Origin: Symsagittifera roscoffensis | Taxonomy: Eukaryota; Xenacoelomorpha; Acoela; Convolutidae | DNA length: 64,000 nucleotides | Assembly (NCBI RefSeq): GCF_963678635.1 | Contig: NC_087066.1 | Span: forward strand, 68,333,477 to 68,397,476 | Reading direction: 5' to 3' | Part shown: in pieces, positions 29,670 to 40,600 of the stretch | Numbering within the stretch: the stretch's first letter is position 1 | Layout: each line of letters opens with the position of its first letter | The notes under the pieces: generated by a model | Database searches by the model: none | What the model was told of the DNA's origin: nothing | The model's input: only the letters and a program-made list of their open reading frames with translations | Program-made: the position numbers and the translations under genes

Positions 29670-32600
29670 TTTAACGAAAGAATTTTTTCATGTTTAAGCT
29701 ATATCATATATTGCAGTCTATCTATACTATTTTTAAATGCGAGTGACAGCTATGTCCTATGTTTAAGCATAATAAATTTGCATGTTTAAAGAAAGAATTT
29801 TTTCATGTTTAAGCTAAATCATAAATTGCAGTCTATCTATACTATGTTTAAATGCGAGTGACAGCTATGTCCTATGTTAAAGCATAATAATTTTGCATGT
29901 TTAACGAAAGAATTTTTTCATATTTAAGCTCTATCATATATTGCAGTCTATCTATACTATTTTTAAATGCGAGTGACAGCTATGTCCTATGTTTAAGCAT
30001 AATAAATTTGCATGTTTAACGAAAGAATTTTTTCATGTTTAAGCTATATCATAAATTGCAGTCTATCTATACTATGTTTAAATGCGAGTGACAGCTATGT
30101 CCTATGTTAAAGCATAATAATTTTGCATGTTTAACGAAAGAATTTTTTCATGTTTAAGCTCTATCATAAATTGCAGTCTATCTATACTATATTTAAATGC
30201 GAGTGACAGCTATGTCCTATGTTTAAGCATAATAATTTTGCATGTTTAACGAAAGAATTTTTTCATGTTTAAGCTACATCGTAAATTGCAGTCTATCTAT
30301 ACTATATTTAAATGCGAGTGACAGCTATGTCCTATGTTTAAGCATAATAATTTTGCATGTTTAACGAAAGAATTTTTTCATGTTTAAGCTATATCATAAA
30401 TTGCAGTCTATCTATACTATATTTAAATGCGAGTTATAGCTATGTCCTATGTTTAAGCATAATAATTTTGCATGTTTAACGAAAGAATTTTTTCATGTTT
30501 AAGCTATATCATAAATTGCAGTCTATACTATATTTAAATGCGCGTGACAGCTATGTCCTATGTTTAAGCATAATAATTTTGCATGTTTAACGAAAGAATT
30601 TTTTCATGTTTAAGCTATATCATAAATTGCAGTCTATCTATACTATATTTAAATGCGAGTGACAGCTATGTCCTATGTTTAGGCATAATAATTTTGCATG
30701 TTTTTTTAACGAAAGAATTTTTTCATGTTTTAGCTATATCATAAATTGCAGTCTATCTATACTATATTTAAATGCGAGTGACAGCTATGTCCTATGTTTA
30801 AGCTTAATAATTTTGCATTTTTAACGAAAGAATTTTTTTCATGTTTAAGCTATATCATAAATTGCAGTCTATCTGTACTATGTTTAAGTGCGAGTGACAG
30901 CTATGTCTTATGTTTAAGCATAATAGTTTTGCATGTTTAACGAAAGAATGTTTTCATGTTTAAGCTATATCATAAATTGCAGTCTATCTATTCTATATTT
31001 AAATGCGAGTGACAGCTATGTCCTATGTTTAAGCATAATAATTTTGCATTTTTAACGAAAGAATTTTTTCATGTTTAAGCTATATCATAAATTGCAGTCT
31101 ATCTATTCTATGTTTAAATGCGAGTGACAGCTATGTCCTATGTTTAAGCATAATAATTTTGCATGTTTAACGAAAGAATTTTCTCATGTTTAAGCTATAT
31201 CATAAATTGCAGTCTACCTATACTATATTTAAATGCGAGTGACAGCTATGTCCCATGTTTAAGCATAATAATTTTGCATGTTCAACCAAAGAATTTTTTC
31301 ATGTTTAAGCTATATCATAAATTGCAGTCTATCTATACTATATTTAAATGCGAGTGACAGCTATGTCCTATGTTTAAGCAGGATAATTTTGCATGTTTAA
31401 CGAAAGAATTTTTTCATGTTTAAGCTATATCATAAATTGCAGTCTATCTATACTATATTTAAATGCGAGTGACAGCTATGTCCTATGTTTAAGCATAATT
31501 ATTTTGCATGTTTAACGAAAGAATTTTTTTATGTTTAAGCTATATCATAAATTGCAGTCTATCTATACTATATTTAAATGCGAGTGACAGCTATGTCCTA
31601 TGTTTAAGCATAATAATTTTGCATGTTTAACGAAAGAATTTTCTCATGTTTAAGCTATATCATAAATTGCAGTCTATCTATACTATATTTAAATGCGAGT
31701 GACAGCTATGTCCTATGTTTAAGCATAATAATTTTGCATGTTTAACGAAAGAATTTTCTCATGTTTAAGCTATATCATAAATTGCAGTCTATCTATACAA
31801 TATTTAAATGCGAGTGACATCTATGTCCCATGTTTAAGCATAATAATTTTGCATGTTCAACCAAAGAATTTTGTCATGTTTAAGCCATATCATAAATTGC
31901 AGTCTATCTATACTATATTTAAATGCGAGTGACAGCTATGTCCTATGTTTAAGCATAATAATTTTGCATGTTTAACGAAAGAATTTTTTCATGTTTAAGC
32001 TATATCATATATTGCAGTCTATCTATACTATTTTTAAATGCGAGTGACAGCTATGTCCTATGTTTAAGCATAATAATTTTGCATGTTTAACGAAAGAATT
32101 TTTTCATGTTTAAGCTATATCATAAATTGCAGTCTATCTATACTATGTTTAAATGCGAGTGACAGCTATGTCCTATGTTAAAGCATAATAATTTTGCAGG
32201 TTTAACGAAAGAATTTTTTCATGTTTAAGCTCTATCATAAATTGCAGTCTATCTATACTATATTTAAATGCGAGTGACAGCTATGTCCTATGTTTAAGCA
32301 TAATAATTTTGCATGTTTAACGAAAGAATTTTTTCATGTTTAAGCTACATTGTAAATTGCAGTCTATCTATACTATATTTAAATGCGAGTGACAGCTATG
32401 TCCTATGTTTAAGCATAATAATTTTGCATGTTTAACGAAAGAATTTTTTCATGTTTAAGCTATATCATAAATTGCAGTCTATCTAGACTATATTTAAATG
32501 CGAGTTACAGCTATGTCCTATGTTTAAGCATAATAATTTTGCATGTTTAACGAAAGAATTTTTTCATGTTTAAGCTATATCATAAATTGCAGTCTATACT

Positions 32601-35600
32601 ATATATAAATGCGAGTGACAGCTATGTCCTATGTTTAGGCATAATAATTTTGCATGTTTTTTTAACGAAAGAATTTTTTCATGTTTTAGCTATATCATAA
32701 ATTGCAGTCTATCTATACTATATTTAAATGCGAGTGACAGCTATGTCCTATGTTTAAGCATAATAATTTTGCATGTTTAACGAAAGAATTTTTTCATGTT
32801 TAAGCTATATCATAAATTGCAGTCTATCTATACTATGTTTAAATGCGAGTGACAGCTATGTCCTATGTTTAAGCATAATAGTTTTGCATGTTTAACGAAA
32901 GAATTTTTTCATGTTTAAGCTATATCATAAATTGCAGTCTTTTTATTCTATATTTAAATGCGAGTGACAGCTATGTCCTATGTTTAAGCATAATAATTTT
33001 GCATGTTTAACGAAAGAATTTTTTCATGTTTAAGCTTTATCATAAATTGCAGTCTATCTATACTATATTTAAATGCGATTGACAGCTATGTCCTATGTTT
33101 AAGCATAATAATTTTGCATGTTTAACGAAAGAATTTTTTCATGTTTAAGCTATATCATAAATTGCAGTCTATCTATACTATATTTAAATGCGAGTGACAG
33201 CTATGTCCTATGTTTAAGCATAATATATTTGCATGTTTAACGAAAGATTTTTTTCATGTTTAAGCTATATCATTTTTTGCAGTCTATCTATACTATATTT
33301 AAATGCGAGTGACAGTTATGTTCTATGTTTAAGCATAATAATTTTGCATGTTTAACGAAATTTTTTTTTTGATGTTTAAGCTATATCATAAATTGCAGTC
33401 TATCTATACTATATTTAAATGCGATTGACAGCTATGTCCTATGTTTAAGGATAATAATTTTGCATGTCTAACAAAGAATTTTTTCATGTTTAAGCTATAT
33501 CATAAATTGCAGTCTATCTATACTATATTTAAATGCGAGTGACAGCTATGTCCTATGTTTAAGCATAATAATTTTGCATGTTTAACGAAAGATTTTTTTC
33601 ATGTTTAAGCTATATCATTTTTTGCAGTCTATCTAAACTACAATTAAATGCGAGTGACAGCTATGTCCTATGTTTAATCATAATAATTTTGCATGTTTAA
33701 TGAAAGAATTTTTTCATGTTTAAGCTATATCATAAATTGCATTCTATCTATACTATATTTAAATACGAGTGACAGCTATGTCCTATGTTTAAGCATAATA
33801 ATTTTGCATGTTTAACGAAAGAATTTTTTCATGTTTAAGCTCTATCATAAATTGCAGTCTATCTATAATATATTTAAATGCGAGTGACAGCTATGTCCTA
33901 TGTTTAAGCATAATAATTTTGCATGTTTAACGAAAGAATTTTTTCATGTTTAAGCTACATCGTAAATTGCAGTCTATCTATACTATATTTAAATGCGAGT
34001 GACAGCTATGTCCTATGTTTTAGCATAATAATTTTGCATGTTTAACGAAAGAATTTTTTCATGTTTAAGCTATATCGTAAATTGCAGTCTATCTATACTA
34101 TATTTAAATGCGAGTTACAGCTATGTCCTATGTTTAAGCATAATAATTTTGCATGTTTAACGAAAGAATTTTTTCATGTTTAAGCTATATCATAAATTGC
34201 AGTCTATACTATATTTAAATGCGCGTGACAGCTATGTCCTATGTTTAAGCATAATAATTTTGCATGTTTAACGAAAGAATTTTTTCATGTTTAAGCTATA
34301 TCATAAATTGCAGTCTATCTATACTATATTTAAATGCGAGTGACAGCTATGTTCTATGTTTAGGTATAATAATTTTGCATGTTTTTTTAACGAAAGAATT
34401 TTTTCATGTTTTAGCTATATCATAAATTGCAGTCTATCTATACTATATTTAAATGCGAGTGACAGCTATGTCCTATGTTTAAGCATAATAATTTTGCATG
34501 TTTAACGAAAGAATTTTTTCATGTTTAAGCTATATCATAAATTGCAGTCTATCTATACTATGTTTAAATGCGAGTGACAGCTATGTCCTATGTTTAAGCA
34601 TATTAGTTTTGCATGTTTAACGAAAGAATTTTTTCATGTTTAAGCTATATCATAAATTGCAGTCTTTTTATTCTATATTTAAATGCGAGTGACAGCTATG
34701 TCCTATGTTTAAGCATAATAATTTTGCATGTTTAACGAAAGAATTTTTTCATGTTTAAGCTTTATCATAAATTGCAGTCTATCTATACTATATTTAAATG
34801 CGATTGACAGCTATGTCCTATGTTTAAGCATAATAATTTTGCATGTTTAACGAAAGAATTTTTTCATGTTTAAGCTATATCATAAATTGCAGTCTATCTA
34901 TACTTTATTTAAATGCGAGTGACAGCTATGTCCTATGTTTAAGCATAATAATTTTGCATGTTTAACGAAAGATTTTTTTCATGTTTAAGCTATATCATTT
35001 TTTGCAGTCTATCTATACTATATTTAAATGCGAGTGACAGTTATGTTCTATGCTTAAGCATAATAATTTTGCATGTTTAACGAAAGAATTTTTTCATGTT
35101 TAAGCTATATCATAAATTGCAGTCTATCTATACTAAATTTAAATGCGATTGACAGCTATGTCCTATGTTTAAGCATAATAATTTTGCATGTTTAACGAAA
35201 GAATTTTTGCATGTTTAAGCTATATCATAAATTGCAGTCTATCTATACTATATTTAAATGCGAGTGACAGCTATGTCCTATATTTAAGCATAATAATTTT
35301 GCATGTTTAACGAAAGATTTTTTTCATGTTTTAGCTATATCATTTTTTGCAGTCTATCTATACTATATTTAAATGCGAGTGACAGCTATGTCCTATGTTT
35401 AAGCATAATAATTTTGCATGTTTAATGAAAGAATTTTTTCATGTTTAAGCTATATCATAAATTGCAGTCTATCTATACTAAATTTAAATACGAGTGACAG
35501 CTATGTCCTATGTTTAAGCATAATAATTTTGCATGTTTAATGAAAGAATTTTTTCATGTTTAAGCTATATCATAAATTGCAGTCTATCTATACTATATTT

Positions 35601-36155
35601 AAAGGCAAGTGACAGTTATGTTCTATGCTTAAGCATAATAATTTTGCATGTTTAACGAAAGAATTTTTTCATGTTTAAGCTATATCATAAATTGCAGTCT
35701 ATCTATACTATATTTAAATGCGAGTGACAGCTATGTCCTATGTTTAAGCATAATAATTTTGCAGGTTTAACGAAAGAATTATTTCATGTTTAAGCTATAT
35801 CATAAATTGCAGTCTATCTATACTATATTTAAATGCGAGTGACAGCTATGTCCTATGTTAAAGCATAATAATTTTGCATGTTTAACGAAACAATTTTTTC
35901 ATGTTCAAGCTATATCATAAATTGCAGTCTGTCTATACTATATTTAAATACGAGTGACAGCTATATCCCATTTTTAAGCATAATAATTTTGCATGTTCAA
36001 CCAAAGAATTTTTTCATGTTTAAGCTATATCATAAATTGCAGTCTATCTATACTATATTAAAATGCGAGTGACAGCTATGTCCCATGTTTAAGCAAAATA
36101 ATTTAGCATGTTTAACGAAAGAATTTTTTCATGTTTAAGCTATATCATAAATTGC
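29670..36155. repeat. Right-edge satellite block, more diverged, long period
   Basis: Monomers here carry more private changes, including TCATTTTTTGCAG replacements, GAGTTATAG, and an ATGTTTTTTTAACG insertion that recurs near 30698, 32654 and 34378 (about 1956 and 1725 bp apart, 17 and 15 monomers). Higher divergence toward the array boundary is usual for satellites, where homogenisation is weaker. The array ends inside a monomer at about 36155. Confidence 0.65.
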
Positions 36156-36440
36156 CATGCTTAAGAAAATTAGTTTTCCGCAAGGTCATTAGTTTTTCAG
36201 TATTTTTTTTCGAGGCCAAATTAAGTCTGTCTGTCTGTCTGTATACCTGCTTTTTTAATTAATTTGATTATGTCTGTGTACCCGTTGCCTAATTTTGCAA
36301 CTTCCATCTCTTCTCTTATATATTTGAATGCGGGCTTCACTATCTCGTCATGTTTTAGCTGTTTCAACGTATTATTTTTGCATGTTTAACAAAAGAATTT
36401 TTTCACGTTTAAGCTATGTCGTATATTGCAATGATTGAGG
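36156..36440 (+). repeat. Array boundary with a diverged satellite monomer
   Basis: After the array ends, about 120 bp of other sequence (with four TCTG units at 36226-36242) is followed, at about 36305-36430, by a diverged monomer in the same orientation. It keeps ATATTTGAATGCG, TTTTTGCATGTTTAAC and TCACGTTTAAGC, but has GTTTCAACGTA where the array has GCATAATA. No coding potential is seen. Confidence 0.6.
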
Positions 36441-36960
36441 TTTTTTTCGATTTTTATTTTGAATTTCAGTATTTTTTTCATCAAGTTTGAAATTAGAAAC
36501 CCAATAGTAGGAAATTGTAAGAGTTTTCCCAGGTTTTGCGATTCTGGCCTCCATATATGAATAACCAAATCCTTGTAGTTTACGAGATAGGCAATTTTCG
36601 AGATTTTTCAAAAAATTTCTAGAAAATTTGATTTTAAAAAATTTCTCAATTCTTGAAATTCTCACCCTGTAGTTGGGTGCTATCAGGGTACTCTCCGGGG
36701 TTAAGAATCTGGCCTCTGATTATGGCTGCTCAAATTCTTATAATTTTCGAGATATGACGTTTTTTATAGGATTTTTTCAAAATTTTTCAGAAAACTTAGG
36801 TAAAAAAATTTCGCAAAATTTGAAATTATCATCTCTGTAGAAAGGCTCTGTCAGGGTACTCTCAGGATTTGCGAATTTTGCCTTCCAATTCTCAGTTCTC
36901 AAATCCTTCTAGTTAGTTTTATATTGAATATATATTAACACACAGCTTGACTTTTGGACA
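36440..36960 (+). repeat. Dispersed ~165-bp repeat, three diverged units
   Basis: Three related segments begin with a CTGGCCTC-like motif at about 36544, 36708 and 36878, followed by CTCAAATCCTT and GAGATATG/GAGATAGG and a T-rich tail. The same family recurs near 60011 and four times at 62320-63060. It is not coding. 36961-37290 between here and the 3' end of the minus-strand gene shows nothing I can name. Confidence 0.55.
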
Positions 36961-37290
36961 AAATCAACCACTTATTCTTGATTTGTTCTGCTAAAACCGG
37001 ATTTTGACGTTTTTGTAACATGTGTATATCAGCGTATGATCATGTGTATGATGTTTATATCAGCTAAGACATTCATTTAAATTCATTTCTAAGCAAATTG
37101 ATCTAAATTATTTTCCTGTCAAAGGCCTAAAGATCATGTTTAGGGCCTTAATAGTTTTTGAACCTTTTTCTTGCTGTTTGATAATCAACAGAAGATGGAG
37201 ACGAAGACAAATGAGTGACCGGCAAGCACTATCTAAATAGTAGATATTGTTCGTCCGAGAGAAGAATGAATTTCTTGAACTGACGACAAA

Positions 37291-37296
37291 TTTATT
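37291..37296 (-). promoter_or_regulatory. Candidate polyadenylation signal AATAAA
   Basis: AATAAA on the minus strand, about 225 bp past the candidate stop codon of the coiled-coil gene. No other signal of this form was seen closer to that stop. In AT-rich DNA a chance match is possible. Confidence 0.4.
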
Positions 37297-37520
37297 TGGT
37301 TTTTCAAATGACAGAAATAGACCCTAAAATTATTTTTCAAACCGAATTACGCTTTCAAAATCACAATTTAACGTAAACGGCTCCTTCCCATTATAGTCCA
37401 CCAACCTATTTGAAAAAAAATTACTGCATCCACTTTGATTGTACTATTCAGGTAGTGGTTCTACAGAAATCGTTTTGAACTATGCAAAGAGCTAAATTAA
37501 TATTAATAGGCCGAATTCGC

Positions 37521-37604
37521 TTAGAAGTTTAAAAGCATATCTTGCAACAGTAACAGCCACAAAAAGAACCAAAGAATTACTACAACAGACATGCATAAGC
37601 AAAA
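37521..37604 (-). CDS. Exon 21: candidate hydrophobic C-terminal tail
   Basis: An acceptor (TGCTCTCAG) is followed in phase 0, as exon 20 requires, by 27 codons and a TAA. The residues run FCLCMSVV, then a strongly hydrophobic ILWFFLWLLLL stretch, then QDMLLNF. This is long enough for one membrane span with almost nothing beyond it, as in tail-anchored proteins. The exon is short and was found by eye, so a chance match is possible, but hydrophobicity, phase, acceptor and stop all agree. Confidence 0.5.
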   Translation of the reverse strand, partial: FCLCMSVVVILWFFLWLLLLQDMLLNF

Positions 37605-40600
37605 CTGAGAGCATTCAACTTGCCTTATGTAATCAGTACCGATTTGATCTCATTACTTAAAATATAATTGGCTCTGATTGATTAGATTTAATTTACCTGA
37701 ATTATGTCGCGGGCAATCGCATGTGCTTTTTCTTGGCCCAACATAAAGACAAGCTCAGTGAGTTGTTGAATTGTTCGCCTCTGAAGGGCAGCAACAATGT
37801 CTTGAGTAGACGGATGGATATTGAATTGTCGGAACACACATTTAATCTCCTCTGGGTTGTGTTGATACCATTGTTCGATGCACTCTTAAACACAAAAATA
37901 ACCGGAAAAATAACCGGATTGAAGGGCCATGCTGATAAAAATTAGGATATTTTTATTCATCTTACCCTGAAGTTGTGGTTTTTCCATTGACATCCACCAA
38001 CGATCTGGTTGAGCATTACATTGTTGCTCAGCCGAACCACATAAAAAACTGTAACCTTTTCCTCCGAGCAGTGTCATTAATGTATTCTCTTCAAAAAACT
38101 GAGGGCAACATTCCTCTATAATATTGAAAATCTGCTGAACAGTCCGACAACTGAAACAAAAAATGTATTTATGGAAATTACAAGCCAAATTTGTTATAGA
38201 AGGTGCTGCTGACACTTTTACCGTAGTTCGTCGATTAATTGGGGATAAGAGACGAAAACTTTCCGCCGAACAAATTGGCTCTCCCCGTTGAAACATTTAT
38301 CGTGACAGCCACAGTCACAAGTATTGTGGACCTCGCAATAGGCGTTTTCTTCACACATGGGTACATCGCATCTGCTCTCATTTCTTGCTACATCACAGCT
38401 ATTCATGGGTGGTTCACATGGCACATGTGTTGTAGGGTAACCATTATAGCCAACTGATGGCGAAGAATGATACTGTGGGTTCGGACCAGCAGAAAAGCAA
38501 GTTCCGTACTTGTAAGGATCGCATTTATCTTCTAGGCCGCAATCTTGCCATGTACCTGAAGATGTATGCAAATATTTATAGTTCGTTTTCAATGGTGGGT
38601 GGGTCTTGATATTTCGTTTTTTTTTCTGACCATTGAAAATGGGAAGGAACTTTGTATTCAAGTATTTTAATTTTTTATAATTTTTTGGACAGTTGAGTAA
38701 TAAAGCCGTTAGTGTCGTAATTCGAACGACATAAAAAATTTGCAAAAAAACGAAATGTTAAGAAAAACCGGTTTGAAATTTATGATTTTTTGGCTAATTT
38801 CAAGCGAGCAAGCAGGCTTATTACAGAAAGATTGAGTAAATTAAATTTTCAAAGGTTTTTAGCGGCGTCTTTTTTAGTAAAGTTTCATGAAAATTTCTAT
38901 GAGTTTTAATATTTTTGATTGTTTTTATCTGTCATTTTTTGACAAAAACTGATTTTCAATTTGCCTTTTTTGCTATGAATATCGGTGCTACTTGCACAGC
39001 AACCGGTATCCTTATTTAATATCGCTTTGTTTTAGTTTGTTTCCTTTGATGATGCCACGCATAGCCAGCAGACTGTTAGCAAAGTATCAATGAACCCAAG
39101 AAAACGGAAATGAAAAGTTTTTTCGATTTCAGGGATATTTTACACTTGCGATAGCAAGTGTGTTTCAACGGGGAACAGATTTTTTTCCCGTAAGTTTGTT
39201 CACAGGACTAATCTACTCTCATAGCCTGAACAGCTACTATGGGTGGTTCACATGGCACATGTGTTATAGGGTAACCATTGTAGCCAACTAATGGCTAAGA
39301 TTGATACGGTGGGTTCGGCAAACAAGTTTCTCCAACAAATTCAATTCTTCAATCCACGAAAGTCGCTGGCTTTGCCTGAAAAACCTGATTTGTCATCGTG
39401 TCCGCAGAGAGCAAATATCCCTGGAATCGAGTTTGTTCGTTATCGGAGTTTAGCTAGAAACTTCAGTTGCGATCAGCTAAAGAAAAAACAGAACTGGAGC
39501 AACTGACAACAACTACTCAAGCAACGAACGATTTTTGGATTGGGTCGCCCGTTGATTTGACCACATTATTATCGAAAGTTGCACTCAACTACGGCTTTCG
39601 GGTATGCTCGTCTGCTGTTTTTGAGAGAGTGTTCACATACTACAACAAAGTGCTGACGTAAGACCGACGCAGACTGGGCCCACAAACACTCAAAAATTTG
39701 CTGTTTCTTTATGTGAATAGCAATAAAATTTTAAAAATTTCAGTTTTTCGCGTATTTCAGCGCGTAAAAAAGGAAAAAACCCCGCATCGCGTAATTTGCT
39801 AAAAATCTCCGCGTAATTATCTAATGCCTGTTTCAAAAGCTATCCAGTCTGTTTAAGCGTAGTCCGTTTTTCTTATTACGGCACATTCCAGACAAAGTTA
39901 ATTTAATGCGGGAAGTTCTTTACGACTTTTTTTGTGTACCAAGAGTTTTCCCGCTGCAACTTCCACTATTGTAGCCGAATTTGGTCAGATTGTGATAGAT
40001 CTGAAGCTAGAGGTTAATTGAGAGCTGGTTAATTGAGATTATCTGCCATGAGCCATGGCAGATAATCGAATACACGGTCTGACGATGTTTAAGAAACGGC
40101 CTGAACACTATGCTAAATGGCCCAAAAACATCCCATCCTTAGCACCTCAAATAAGCTCTAATTTATTGTTACAATGAGGGGTTTTACAATTAAACATGTG
40201 GACCAAATGTTTTCGTGACTGATTCGTCTGAATGCCACTTTTCATAATAATTGGACAATGTGAACAAAAATATTTGCGCTTTGAATGAAGGGAAAGAGCC
40301 CAGGATTTACAAGGCCTCGTATTGCGTCGCCTAACGAGCGAAGGGTGGAATCCCTCATGCGCGAAGGTCCGAATGTGCGAAAATATAAATCAGCCAATCA
40401 GATTTCAGTAATCTAAAATTTGGAAAGAAAGTAAACATTTACAGGGACTGGGGTATTGAGATTGGCCGAATATAAAAACGGCAGAAATATGCAAAATTTT
40501 AATATTATAATTGACCGCCGCAAAATTGGGACAAAATTTACATTTCAAGGGTTTCGTAATGAAAGAAGCAAACTGTTTCTTTGCTTACTTCTTTTTAATT

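Larger units (their letters stand above)
1..36155. repeat. Satellite array, ~115-bp monomer
   Basis: Head-to-tail copies of a ~115-bp AT-rich monomer fill the first 36 kb with no unique sequence between them, about 310 copies. Each monomer holds ATGTTTAA three times at about 23-bp spacing, followed by a segment ending in ATAAATTGCAGTCTATC and an AAATGCGAGTGACAGC segment. Most copies differ at a few positions; common variants are GTTCAACCAAAG for GTTTAACGAAAG, CCTAAG for CCTATG, and a ~109-bp form with TCTATACTATTTTATATGCG. The array starts before base 1 and ends abruptly at about 36155. Short open frames of 64 codons recur in it only because some variants lose a stop; they are not genes. A centromeric or pericentromeric place is possible but not shown by sequence alone. 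Confidence 0.98.

Noticed and set aside
1497-32000. Dozens of near-identical 64-codon plus-strand open frames spaced at monomer multiples
   Set aside because: They span one and a half satellite monomers, arise where a variant loses a stop, follow the tandem period exactly, and show no coding-type (synonymous) pattern of change.
1-36155. CRISPR array
   Set aside because: The repeats abut directly with no unique spacers, the period is 115 bp, and the setting is eukaryotic.
36386-36665. Minus-strand open frames at the array edge
   Set aside because: They lie in the dispersed repeat, are rich in Lys/Asn/Phe, and have no splice or homology support.
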